Shown here piece after piece: positions 23,740-35,399 of a DNA stretch of 64,000 bases. Position numbers and translations under genes: made by a program. The notes beneath the pieces were generated by a model. That model was given only the letters and a program-made list of their open reading frames with translations, was not told the origin of the DNA and did not search any database. The stretch is taken from NCBI GenBank assembly GCA_025716855.1, contig JAIXMQ010000016.1:1-64000 (forward strand). The letters are read 5' to 3'. How positions within the stretch are numbered: position 1 is the stretch's first letter; each line of letters opens with the position of its first letter. The DNA comes from Pilaira anomala. Lineage: Eukaryota > Mucoromycota > Mucoromycetes > Mucorales > Mucoraceae.

Positions 23740-25609
23740 AATAATATTCCCCCTCAATCACTTCTATATCTCTCTTTATGTCACAGTTATCTACACACAC
23801 ATTTTATACTATCGAAAAAAAATCCTTTTTTTTTCCTCTTGATATATACCAAAAAATAAATATTGTATATCTGCCCTTGTTATGTACGGGCTTCTTTTCT
23901 TTAATTACATATACTAGCTATTTATGAATAATTATTCCAAACTTTTTTATTTCTCTTAGAACGGCAACGTTTTAAGTATGTGTTCTAAAGTGCGTGTCCA
24001 TCTTAAACTGAAAATGAATAAAACAAAGGAGTTTCGTACAATTTAAAAGGTCTGCTGATGAGAGTGGTTATTTATTTTGGATAAGATGTTACATGTTGTA
24101 TTCGTTTTGAGACGGAAAGAAATGGATGAAGTTGATAAAACTGACATAAAAAACGGACTTTTTAGTGCTGTAGATTTGAAGTAACTTTTCCGAAATGGCT
24201 TTCAGAGATTGTCATTATAGACAACATCAAAGTGTCTGTATTTATACAACCTAAGTTATGAAATATCTATTCTGACACAAAAATGTTGCGATAGTATTTT
24301 AATTCGAGACATTTTAATTTTTTGAGGACGCTTTATTTTTTCTTGAAAGGCCAAGTTCAAAATAGCCTCTTCTCAAGTATGTAATATTCGCTTTATTGAT
24401 TAATAAAAGTTGATCAGTAACTACTAACTAGCAGCATTTAGTTCAAGGGGGCTTTTCACAGTAATTTGATCCTAGGAAACAGGTTATGATCTTGTGACAC
24501 TACCCACAAGGGAAGAACAGTTCAGTAATCATAAAGTTTTTAAACTGTCATTCAATTAGAAGTTATTTTTTATCATACATTGTATGACTGTAGTACAATT
24601 TCTCCCTCCCTCCCTCCCCCCCCCCTTTCTTTTTTATAACCAAATTATTTATCAGTTTTATTGAAAAAGCAGATGGATTGAAATAGTAATAGTACGGAAT
24701 GAATTAGAGAGACAGAACGTATTATTTACAGGTTTATTATATTAAAAGTAACATAATTTCTTCTCTTAATTTATAAAAATGACTTTCTACTACATATTAA
24801 TACATACCCGACTGACTTACTACATTTCAATTTTATTATATCTCTTTGGCATATCAGCCAGCAGAAGCAAACTACCCTAACCTATAATCAGTATATATTA
24901 TTGCGCCGTTCCATAATCACCGACATATCCAGATGTACTTATAACTGTTCCTCAAGTTCAATTTACAGGGATGCGGTACGGTCTATATTTGTAAATTTGG
25001 TGAGCACAGACATGTCTTTATTTACAGTTAACACTCAGATATCGAAGCAGAAAAAAAAAACACAAATAAACTTTTTTGTTGTCTCTTTTAACTTTTTTTT
25101 TATAACTTGAAACTGGTCATTTCAAGTTTTATCGAATATAGTTAGATGGAAATAAAAGGGGTTCTCTTTCATTATTTACAATAAAGGTGTAATGAAATCA
25201 CTCTAAATATCACGTTCTTTTTCTTTGTATTATGAAACTTTAGTGAAAATGAAGCAAAACTTTTTGGACCCTACAAACAAATATTACCGGATTCTAAAAA
25301 AAATATTCGCATCACTTTTTTTTTTTTTAGACAGGCTTGAATTGAAAGTAAAAGCTTAGATAACTACTTCTTTAGTGATGCCTCGGAGACAAATTGGAAA
25401 AGGGGATGTTACAAAAAAAAACAGTTGGGAGTATAGTAATAGAATGTATTTATACGTGTGAGAAAATAAGGATACTTTTCATTGATATAAATCAAATAGT
25501 TGTAAACTTTTTTTTTTTTTTTTTATACTTAACACACAGCCTCTTTCTTTTTGTTTTTTTTTTTATTTTTTATTTTTTCTAGAAGTAACTCATTTTGTTC
25601 ATTGACAAC
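23740..25609. other. Intergenic
   Basis: I see no gene in this 1.9-kb stretch. It holds a CCCT repeat with a C run (24602-24627) and several T/A tracts, including a T-rich run just before the next gene. Short open frames lack recognisable features. Confidence 0.45.
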
Positions 25610-26362
25610 ATGTATAATACACAATCATACACAGAGACATCCTGGAATACGGTGGTGATTAGAGGTTCAAAAGAAAGTAATTCAGCACCTGTTCATAAAG
25701 TTGACAAGGTAGATCATTCAGATTACTATAGTACACAGGTTTTGTATGAAGGGCCAGAACTTATTGCTTACAGACGATCTCAAAAAGTTATTTCAATTAT
25801 TCACACAGGCCTTTCAGCCAAGTCAGTGATTTTCGAATTTCCACCATTTCTCTTTGAACATCGTACTGATGCATATAAGATTATTCTCGAACAATTAGGT
25901 CCAGTTGTTGGAAACGGATTCAACCCCATTTCCAGAAAAGGAACATGCCCCAGCGGCAACTTAATTATTTCTACCGAGTTCAAAAACCCACATGTTACAG
26001 CAAAAGCCATTGAAGAAGGTGTGTTGGTAGATGATGTGAAGTACAAAGCCACACCATTTAAAAGAAATGCTGCACGCTTTAATTCTTTAATCAGGGTTAA
26101 TTTTACAATTCAAATCTTTGAAGAAGATGATGTTTTGCTTTCTAATCTATTGTCTTCATTAAGTAATTATGGAAAGGTATATCAGATTAAAAAAATTCTC
26201 TGCCGTAACTTCTTTGAAGGACAACTCTCAGTGCTCTTGGATCCGTCTGTGAATGACCCTGCTATACAAAAATATCAAAAAATTACTCATCTAATGCATT
26301 TAAAGGCCTGGGATACTTTTGTATCAGCTAGTTCTAAGAGTGGTCAAGCTATCTCCTGTTAA
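25610..26362 (+). CDS. Solitary gag-like retroelement-derived ORF
   Basis: A single intact exon from ATG 25610 gives 250 aa. The text resembles the gag-like first ORF of Mucorales retroelements as I know them: YRRSQKVISIIHTG, VIFEFPPFLFEHRTDAYKII, a VDDVKYKATPF block, an LSNYGKVYQIKKILC strand and FFEGQLSVLLD. In such proteins a CCHC zinc knuckle follows; here the protein stops right after LMHLKAWDTFVSASSKSG, before any knuckle. No reverse transcriptase, LTR or target-site duplication was seen in the flanks. Either a truncated element copy whose frame is still open, or a domesticated gene. Family assignment is from memory of similar sequences and is moderate. Confidence 0.55.
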   Translation: MYNTQSYTETSWNTVVIRGSKESNSAPVHKVDKVDHSDYYSTQVLYEGPELIAYRRSQKVISIIHTGLSAKSVIFEFPPFLFEHRTDAYKIILEQLGPVVGNGFNPISRKGTCPSGNLIISTEFKNPHVTAKAIEEGVLVDDVKYKATPFKRNAARFNSLIRVNFTIQIFEEDDVLLSNLLSSLSNYGKVYQIKKILCRNFFEGQLSVLLDPSVNDPAIQKYQKITHLMHLKAWDTFVSASSKSGQAISC

Positions 26363-26712
26363 TTATAAACCAATCTCTATTCGCTGGGTCTAACGATTTT
26401 GGAATTTTAGTAAAAAAAAAAAAAAAAAAAAAAAAAAAGTGAAATGTAACAAGTTGGATGGCTAAAAGAAAAACGATAGTTTGTCAGACAGAATCATCAC
26501 TGAAGGTTGTTGTAATGGGATAATACCCACGAATAAGCCTGCATTACTTGCATGTTTATTCTACAAATGACAAATAGTGTCACCTGCAAAACATTTCTTT
26601 TTCTTTTACAAAATAAACATTTCCCTTTAAAAAACTACATTCTTGTACGTAAGAAAACAAATAAATCTTACAAATATATGATAAACTGATAACATGAGTT
26701 TTGGATTGTGTG

Positions 26713-26747
<35 letters not shown>

Positions 26748-26871
26748 TTTTTGAAAACTTCTAATGGAAAAATGAGAAAGAAAAAATAAAGTTGAGTTCA
26801 CTGAAAAAAACTGATTTCAATAAAAAAAAAACAAAAAAAAAAAGGGACGAAACTAGATGAATCCCTTAAGT
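26363..26871. other. Convergent intergenic
   Basis: The spacer between the gag-like ORF and the 3' end of the phosphate transporter. It has an A tract (26411-26438) and a TA microsatellite (26716-26743). Nothing else recognised. Confidence 0.45.
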
Positions 26872-27875
26872 TTAGAATCCAATTAAAACCATTAAACCAT
26901 AACCAACTGTGGTAATACACAGTGTAGCAAAGACACTGGAAGGAACACCATTGAGGAGGAAATCCTTTGTAGTCAAATAAGGTTTACCAAGTTCATTTTC
27001 TTGTGAAATAGCGTTCATGTTTGGGAAACCAGAAACAGGAAGCCCCATAGCAGCAGAACAAACAAATGCGGTACCCTAATGTAATAAAACAAGTTAACAA
27101 AAACAAATAAACAAAAAAGAAATTACACAACAGTGTGTGTCTGTTTCTTTTTTACCATGACAAGCATTCTAGGTTGAGGATTGGCTAATTGTGAGCCAAC
27201 TTCAGCAACAATAGGTAACACAATAAGAGCAGCAACAGTATGACTGATAAAGGTTGCGATAACAAGTACTAAACAACTGAAAACAAACAAGACTTCAAAG
27301 GCAGACATACCATCTACCAGAAGCTCAATTTGTGATGCAATTGTCTTTAAAAGACCCGAGCTTTCAACTGCTTTACCAAGTGCAATACCACCCATAGCCA
27401 AGACAATGACATTCCATAAAAAGTTATTGAAATCATCTTTTGTCAAGAGACCTGTACCAAAGAAAGCAATTAAAGGCAAGATAGCAATGACACCCATATC
27501 GCCAAAGATTGATTCATATGTATGAGCCAAACACCAAAGAGCAATTGTAAGTAATGTAATTAAAATAACGTAAATTTGTGTACCCGTAATAGGATCTGAA
27601 TTGGCACGAATGGTATGAATATGAGGTGTTTGTTTCTCGGGATTATAGTTCCAAAGAAGCCAAAGCCAGATAATAAAGTTACCCATAATACAAAGTGGGA
27701 TAGAAATAATAAACCATTCACCCCAAGAAGGTGCAGGACTCATGTTTTGAATAGCGATAATATTTTGAGGTGATGAAATAGGTGAAGCCATACCACCTAA
27801 ATTAGAGGCCAATGCGATACCGATAATAAGGCATGGGCCAAACTTGGAATCCACCGGCAAAGTACGAAGAATAGG

Positions 27876-27912
<37 letters not shown>

Positions 27913-29711
27913 AAACATTAAATAAATATTATGAACGTTTTCTCTTTTTTCTCTCTCTTTCTCTCTCTCTCTTTTTCTTCAAATTTTTTTTTTTAAAAAA
28001 AACTCCATACCTGAATAAGAGAAAAGCAAAGTACAGGAGCAGCAACATTACTGATCCACATACTAGCAAAAGTAGCAACCATCATATTAACAATTAAAAC
28101 ACGATTAGGGCGGGTACCAGCCTTGGATAAGACAAAAGTAGCCATAGATTTAGCAATACCAAATTTACTGAGGGCACCAGCAATTGAAAAACCACCTAAG
28201 AGCAACATGATGACAGGAGAAAACATGGCGCTAAAAACTCTCTTCGTGGCATCAGGTGCAGATAAACGTGTATGCTCTTCATTATCCGAACGCATCACAC
28301 GTAAAGTGATGATCAGGAAAGGCACCAGAAGTGCAGTAACAAACAATGGCATGACCTAAGATATAAGGCGTATCATTTTAACGACTTCATATATTGTTAC
28401 ATGTTTAATTTAGCTATAAATATATTTTATATTATACCTCACCGGCCCATAACATACTTGCAAAAACGAGAATAGCTAAACAACGATTTTGTTCTACAGT
28501 ATCAAACATTTCTGCCTTCATTAACAAGACAAAAATGACAATACAACCAGCCATATAAAGGTAATTCATCACCTGATCACGGGTAATTCTCAGGGTACCA
28601 AAGGGTGTATGGACAGAAGAGGGTTTGGCATCACTCAAACCAACGGTCTGTGTTCTTCTTTCTTGACCAATCATATCTCTCCATACGGTGTTTCTTTCCC
28701 AAACAATATGTTCTCTTAAATGTGTTTTTAATTCTTCAATTGCCAAGTCTAGATCATTGCCTGTAGCTAAAATAGCATAAGCTCTTTCGGTTTGTTGAAT
28801 TCTTTCATTTAACTTTGTTTTTGTGGTAGTCTTGAATGGGTAGGCTGTTGATACATAAGTACTAGTATAATAACGCTTCAAGTTATTATTCGTAATCTTG
28901 TCATATTTTTTCAATATTTTAGCAAAAGCAGTTAAATTCAATGCAACAAAAGATTTCAATTCAGACAATAGAACAAAAATATCGACAGTTCTCTTTCTTA
29001 ATTCGACGATGTCATACATTGTGTCTCTAGACCACATGGGACCTCCACTACCAGAACCGGAAGCCGGTATGGCACCACCTAATGTATGATTTTCGCAGCT
29101 AATGGGATCCGTATCAGTCACATTCTTTGAAATGATGTTGGCAGGTAAGAACGAATCACCTTCGACATTTGATTCACGCCTTGGTAATTGATTCGTGTTA
29201 CTTCTGATATGTGGTCTTTCTTCATTATTATTTTCTTCCCCGCTTGAAATAGTGCTTAAACGACGCAATTGAGCTGCAACTTCGTCATGCTTGTTCAAAA
29301 GCTCAAAATCCCCAACTAATTCATCCATCTCATCATAAAGTTCAGTCTCTTTTTTAGCATAAAATTTTACAATCTTGTCAAGCGACTTATTTAAAGCATT
29401 CACAAACTGGTGATTCTCTGCTTCTACAGGATTATCACTAATAAGCGCCGTACGCTCACTAGCTACTTCTCCACCATTTTCAAGATCAATAGAAAGACGG
29501 TGACCTTTGTTTGAAACTCTTTCTTTTTCAATCAAGTAGATTAACTTTTTCAAATTTGAATAACTACAAGTCTTTTTGTTTTAGTTTTTTTTTTATTTTT
29601 TTGTTATTTATTTATTTGTTTATTGTTTGTTACAATATAATATCCTTACGGTAAATAATAATCCGCCCAATCCGGCACCGCATTAAACTGTATTTGATGA
29701 GAGAATTTCAT
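26872..29711 (-). CDS. SPX-SLC13 low-affinity phosphate transporter (Pho87/90/91 type)
   Basis: Five exons: 29711-29650, 29563-28438, 28355-28011, 27875-27156, 27075-26872; 818 aa. The start MKFSHQIQFNAVPDWADYY, split by intron 1 from YSNLKKLIYLIEKE, is the SPX signature; a basic patch (KKYDKIT..LKRYY) lies near residue 220. After about 330 residues follows an SLC13/DASS-type permease with many hydrophobic helices, including LASNLGGMASPISSPQN and SHTVAALIVLPIVAEVGSQL, which match the two SNT/SPT-like substrate motifs of the family. Yeast relatives import phosphate at the plasma membrane or vacuole; their SPX domains sense inositol pyrophosphates. Which of the three yeast paralogues it matches cannot be decided. 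Confidence 0.95.
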
Positions 29712-29778
29712 CTTATTTTATAAAGTAAAAAGGAAAAGAAACAAAGTTTTTTTATTTTAGCTTGATTTTCATTTAAAA

Positions 29779-29820
<42 letters not shown>

Positions 29821-29904
29821 CCACATCAAAAAATGGCGACTTCGGTGTTTGAAAGATAACGCACAAACCCACCCAAAACAAGGAAGCATCATTCTTTGGT
29901 CTTT

Positions 29905-30189
29905 TTAAGCACCTCCTGGTAATCTTGCATTGGTAGGATCTGTGTTACTCTTTTCATCTTTATTAGCATTAAGGCTTCGTATATAGTTTGGCAAGAGTGC
30001 AAATAAAAGTACTACGGCTATAATGATCAATAATGCCATTACTTTTAACCCGATTAAGCAACATTTAACTTTTTTCGATTTAACAAGTGTATCATCATTA
30101 GAGGTTGCTGTTTCCGAAGGTTCAATTTTAATCACTTCATCTTGAAGTGTCTGATTTTCCTTTTTAATTGATACTAGTTGTAGACTCAT
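29905..30189 (-). CDS. Small single-pass membrane protein
   Basis: A single exon of 94 aa. The N-terminal half is charged and polar with a short predicted helix (KKENQTLQDEVIKIE), then a Lys/Cys stretch, then one transmembrane helix (about residues 48-68, MALLIIIAVVLLFALL), then a short polar tail ending PGGA. No family recognised. It lies upstream of the phosphate transporter on the same strand, 194 bp from its start. The open frame, clean hydropathy and lack of homopolymer origin support a real gene, but an additional exon cannot be excluded. Confidence 0.55.
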   Translation of the reverse strand: MSLQLVSIKKENQTLQDEVIKIEPSETATSNDDTLVKSKKVKCCLIGLKVMALLIIIAVVLLFALLPNYIRSLNANKDEKSNTDPTNARLPGGA

Positions 30190-30498
30190 AAAATTTTATA
30201 ATTTAAAGAAAGGGAAAAAATATGTATATAATTTAGAAAAATAAAATGTATGTATATTGAATATATCATATCCAACCAAGGAATGTTTATAGATTTATAT
30301 ACATAAAAAAATAAAAAATAAAATTACAAAGAAGACAATGTTTATATGTGTTGTAAAAAGATAGATAAAACCAGTTTATTTTTTTATTAATACGGAAAAA
30401 AAATCCAGTTTTTTTTCCATTTCTAGCGTTACGATAAAATGGTCTATCAAAGACTATATATCTTATATATGTATATACAGATCTATGTTATTTAAAAC

Positions 30499-31173
30499 TT
30501 AGGCAGGACAGAAAGTAACGGTGTAACCAGTAGCTTGACAGGCATACATGGAGGTAGTATCGTCATTAGGGTATGTATAGACGTTGGGACAAATTTCCTT
30601 GACTTGAGAAGAATACTTGTTAGCATCACAAACACCACGACCAAATTCACCAGTACAACAGTATTCATCAGTACCAAAGTGACTACAGGCAGATTTGCAA
30701 CCAACAACGTCACCATCAGAGTTAGTAGATCTGAGCTCCTCAGGACAATCAGGTAAGGCAACACATGCAGGGGCACCACATTCGTAACCGTCTTCTTCAC
30801 CAGTATGAGTAGAGATAGAAATAGGTAAATTGTAACCATCGACAAAAGAGACATCATAAAAGTCTTTACCCATGGCACCACCCATAAGGAATTCAGCAAG
30901 AGAGGCAGGTGCACCATAATGACAATCGGTATCACCGGAACAATCTTCTCTGGCCCAAATACGGCCACCCCAGGTAGGTTCAACATGAAGCGTTGTAGAG
31001 CTGCCAGCAGCCAAGTCAGAAGTAGTACCATAAGCTTGTTCGTTAGTCAATTGATTTAACTGAATAGGACTCTTGCAGTTATTCTTGACAACAATAGTTA
31101 CGGAATTGGTAGGGGCACACATAACAGCGCTCATGCCAGCAAGAGTGGAGAAAAGAGTGAGAAGTTTGACCAT
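30499..31173 (-). CDS. Secreted thaumatin-like protein
   Basis: A single exon of 224 aa. The signal peptide ends around CAPTNS near residue 20. The mature part has the thaumatin fold text: SVTIVVKNNCKSPI, WGGRIWAREDC, GGAMGKDFYDVSFVDGYNLP, then a Cys-rich lobe (GCKSACSHFGTDEYCC, YACQATGYTVTFCPA). I count 14 cysteines after the signal peptide, close to the 16 typical of plant members. Thaumatin-like proteins bind or cleave beta-glucans and are found secreted or wall-associated in fungi. Codon use is less AT-biased than in neighbours, as expected for a well-expressed secreted protein. A TATA-like run precedes the start. Confidence 0.92.
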   Translation of the reverse strand: MVKLLTLFSTLAGMSAVMCAPTNSVTIVVKNNCKSPIQLNQLTNEQAYGTTSDLAAGSSTTLHVEPTWGGRIWAREDCSGDTDCHYGAPASLAEFLMGGAMGKDFYDVSFVDGYNLPISISTHTGEEDGYECGAPACVALPDCPEELRSTNSDGDVVGCKSACSHFGTDEYCCTGEFGRGVCDANKYSSQVKEICPNVYTYPNDDTTSMYACQATGYTVTFCPA

Positions 31174-32554
31174 TGTATATATATATATATAAGATTTAAA
31201 TGTATGAAAATTAATTTTTTTTTTTTTTTTTGACAGAAAACATGCGAGTATTTATACTTTTTCTTTAATTACCTGAAACTTCTAATTACCTGCAAAGCTT
31301 TCTTTTAAATTACTTGAAACTTTTTTTCTATTTCAATTTTTTTTTATGAAAAAGAAAACTTTTTTTTTTTAGAAAAAAAAACAAATCAATTTGGTTTGTC
31401 AAGTTCTTTTTTCATAAAACTTTGGTTCGCTATGTCTCTCAAATGACGTCCTTTTAAAAAAGAAAAGGAAAAAGAAAAAAAAAGTTACGGGTACTGATAG
31501 ACAATTAATGGGGTCCGCGAGGGAAACGTTCTATGATTGGAAAGGGAAGAAAAAAAAAAGTTCCAGATTACTCAATCTTGGCAGCAGAAAAAAAAAAAAA
31601 AAAATAAAGATAGGCAAAGTTTTATCAAAAAAGAACAATGGAATTATTCAAAAACACTACAAATTATCTTTCGATTTTCTCTCAGTAATTCGTTTTGTTT
31701 CACGAATTATTCTAGATCACTCTATACTGTTCACCTCTCTTTATCTTTTTCCCCTTGTTCCTATTTTTCTAAGGTCAAATCACTAACCAAGCCTAATTTT
31801 GGGCCATTCTTATAGGTCAAGTATCGTTGTCATCATAGATCATTCAATTGCAGTAAACCAACCCCTGTTTTTCTATATGTATGTGTATTTGGCTCAGACA
31901 ATTATAAAATTGACTTAGTAATAGTAAGGGAAACAGAATAAGAAAAATCTTTACAGTTAATACCTGAATAGCTATTACTTTTTGGTTTTAAAGGAGTGGT
32001 GAATACATATATTGTTTATATACACACAAAAAAAAAAAAAGCTAAAGCGATATATATAACACGAGATGGCATATATTGTATGTTAAAGGAGAAAGTTAAA
32101 TAAAAGTCAAGGATTATTAAATGACGATAGAGATGTGCACACAAGAAAAATAGCCTTTTTGAGTTATTACTGTCGGTCTAATATATTGCAAATAGCAAAT
32201 AAATAAATAAAAAGGACTTAAAACTTCTTAAATAATGTAGGGTTTTTATGCAGTAGCTAGTTTATTCAATTGATGAAAAAGAAAGGCAAATCACTTTCCA
32301 GTTTTATTACATGTAATAAATGAAGGCATGAAAAAAAAAAAAAAAAAAAAAGAAAAAACACATACACACAGAAACCGGAATAGGTGCCACTCCTTTCTTT
32401 TCTCGATTAGTTAATTTTACCCCTTTTTTATTTTATATATATACTTTTACTGGCAAAATGCTTTTTTCTTAATACTATTTATACACTTTTCTTTTTTATT
32501 TCATACACTTTTTTTTTTTTATTTCATAAAGCTATTTATTAAGCAAAGTCCCAT
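31174..32554. other. Divergent intergenic region
   Basis: 1.4 kb between the thaumatin-like gene (minus) and the SH3-SAM-PH-CH gene (plus). A/T tracts are frequent, with a T-rich run before 32555. No gene or structured RNA recognised. Confidence 0.45.
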
Positions 32555-34265
32555 ATGGCTGTTTCAGAGACAGTTTTCGCAGTTCATAATTTTGAAGCTG
32601 AAAATAACGATGAATTGACATTTCAAATTGGTGAATCTGTCATTGTCATTCAGAAGGATGACGGTTTTAACGATGGGTGGTGGAAGGTACTTACGAGAAA
32701 AAAAAATAATACAATAAAAAAAAAGAAAAAAAAAACGAAAATGCATGAAATAGTTGATTAGGAGTATTAAAATAAATATATAAAAAATCATAGGGCAAAA
32801 ATATGAGAGGTGAAGTAGGTTTATTTCCAATGAATTACATCACATTTGAGCCTTTTCAGCAACAGCTGCTCCCTACACCATCTACTTCAGAAACCACAAA
32901 AAGACCATCATTTCATAACCTTAGTTTTATTGATACGTCCATACCTGACGAATTAAGAAAAGAGCTGTCACCCTCCGTTCGTTCAGCTTATTCTTTCACG
33001 CCCATTAACTCGGCAAACGGTCATTTTTCTACCATGTCTAATTTAAGCGGTACTTCCAGTAACACCAATCATGCATTAAGGAAATCCATTGTCAATTCTT
33101 TATTTTTACCTGCGCTACGCTCGATTTCTCCCGAAGAATGGGATATTGATCAAGTCGAAATCTGGCTAAATGCCATGAATTTTGGTTGCATAGTAGATAC
33201 CTTCAAATGTAATATATACATATCTCCTTATATATACTTTTTTTTTTTTTTTTACATATGACTATTGATAACAAAGTTACTAAATAGCCTTTTTTTTTTT
33301 TTTTTTTTTTTTAAATGTATAGCCCAAGAGATCACAGGAGACATTTTACTCGAATTAAATATGGAATCACTTAAAGAATTGAACGTGCTTACTTTTGGAA
33401 AACGTTTCAAAATTCATACAGCATTAACTATACTTCGTGATGAATGTGGATATCAATCAGCCAATCCAATTAATCGTATGTCACTGACATCCTCAACTTA
33501 CTCTGATGATCTTCGCTCTCATCAGCGTCATCATAGTCCTATTTCACCTACAGTCTCAAGGCATGGTCTTGGCAATAATAGACAATCTGTAAGTTATCAC
33601 TCAAACTTAATGATAGAAAGACATTATAACCGTCCGAGAAATGAACTTTTAAGTCCAAAGAAACAACATAACGAAGATGAAGATGAAGATGAAGATGAAG
33701 AAACAGAAACTGGATTACTGTCACCCGATTCGATTAAATCACCCTTATCCGATGCGTCTGCCACTGTATTAACACCTACATCAAATTATGATATCATGAA
33801 CACAGAAAGTAAGAATGTAGGTCAACTCTTATTTCATAATAATGTCCGAGTGTGTATGTGTTTTTGTATATGCTAAGCCTTTTAATTTTATTTAAATAGA
33901 AAGAAACAACTGATCATCGTACAGATCAAGTAATACCCCGTCTAGAAAATATGAAGTAATACATGATACTGCATATAAGAGTTTATAGAAATTTATATAT
34001 AAATACTCAACTATTTTTTTTTTCTTTTTTACTTTTTTTGATATAGAGACATTTCAATGGCGCATACAAAGAAAGCTTTATCAATTTTACCTATGGCACA
34101 TCGAAGTTCAATGGATATTTACTCTACTCGTACAACAGATGATTATGGAAATGTCACACCAGATATGGAAGGCTGGCTTCATAAACAAGGTTGTAAATAT
34201 AAGAAATGGAACAAACGTTGGTTCGTCCTTAAAGGGCCTAACCTCTTTTATTTTAAAAGTCCAAA

Positions 34266-34316
<51 letters not shown>

Positions 34317-35399
34317 CATATTGATCCACTTAAAATTTTTCAAACTAATTTTTTTTTTTTTTTAAATATAGGATGTTCGTATGAAAGGTATCATTAATTT
34401 AAGAGGTTACCGAATTGTACCAGACGAAACAATTCAACCCGGTAAATATTCCTTTAAAGCACAGCATGAGGAAGAAAGAACATTTTATTTCTATACCGAT
34501 GTGGATACGAGTATGAGAGCATGGATTTCAAGTTTAATGAAGGCAACGATTTCTCGAGATTTTACAGCCCCCGTCTTAAGTTCAAGTGTGATCCCAACAG
34601 TGTCTTTAGATGTGGCTCGCCGCATGAGACCCAGACCTCCTTCAGTCTTACTTTATCGTAAAGAGAATCTCAAGAATAATAGCAGTTTATCCCCTCAATC
34701 TTATGAAGCTAGTTACGGTGGTTATCATACTCCTATTTCTAAAAAGAGTAGTGCTAGCAGCAATAATTCCTCAAACTTAAATCATACTACGATAACAACA
34801 AGGGACGTTCCTTCAGTTCCGATCATGATAAATTCGGAGGAAGATGAGTTAGCCAATCAAGATTCGGGGTTTGATAGTGATCACCCGCATATCAAATCTA
34901 ACCCTAATGGTTTACATGAAACCGAGCCATTTGATTTTGATGAAGAAGATGAGGGCAATTTCGAACAAGATTATGAAGAATATGATGACCTCTCCACTTG
35001 GACCTCTGAAGAATACGTTCAATGGATTAATACAGTATGCAAATCAGTACAAATTAATACTTTGTCAGATTTAAGACAAGGTGATATCTTAATTGAAGTT
35101 TTGGAAGAGCTAAGTGGTAAAAAGGTTAAACCATTACCCACATCGACTGTGGGATCTGTTAATATGTTGGCACTGGATAATGTTACGGCCATCTTTAAAT
35201 TTATGGGCGTCCAGGGTATTGAAATTGATGATCGATTTACAATTAAAGGTAATGATATAAAAAATGTAAACATTTTCTCGGGTCTAACAGAATTTTTTTT
35301 TATTTTATATATATAGATATCTTTAGTGGAAAAGAAAATAAGATAAAACTCATGTTACAAGCAATCGTAGATTGGTCAGTACAATCAAACGAACAATAA
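32555..35399 (+). CDS. Boi-like scaffold with SH3, SAM, PH and CH domains
   Basis: Seven exons: 32555-32686, 32794-33208, 33323-33849, 33900-33955, 34047-34266, 34372-35248, 35317-35399; 769 aa. SH3 at about 5-60 (VFAVHNFEAENNDELTFQIG...WWKGKNMRGEVGLFPMNYI, spanning intron 1). SAM at about 158-225 (WDIDQVEIWLNAMNFG...LNVLTFGKRFKI). PH at about 416-520 (MEGWLHKQGCKYKKWNKRWF...RAWISSLMKA). A C-terminal calponin-homology-like domain at about 660-762 (WTSEEYVQWINTVC...GDILIEVLEELSG...LDNVTAIFKFMGV). SH3-SAM-PH is the order of yeast Boi1/2 and fission yeast Pob1, which link Cdc42, formin and exocyst at sites of polarized growth; I do not know the C-terminal CH domain from those proteins. The intron after exon 3 uses a GTGTGT donor. 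Confidence 0.92.

Noticed and set aside
33808..33849. Alternative donor GTAAGA at about 33809 in the SH3-SAM-PH-CH gene
   Set aside because: It is a better donor by sequence, but joining it to the acceptor at 33899 gives a stop within five codons; the GTGTGT donor at 33850 keeps the frame.
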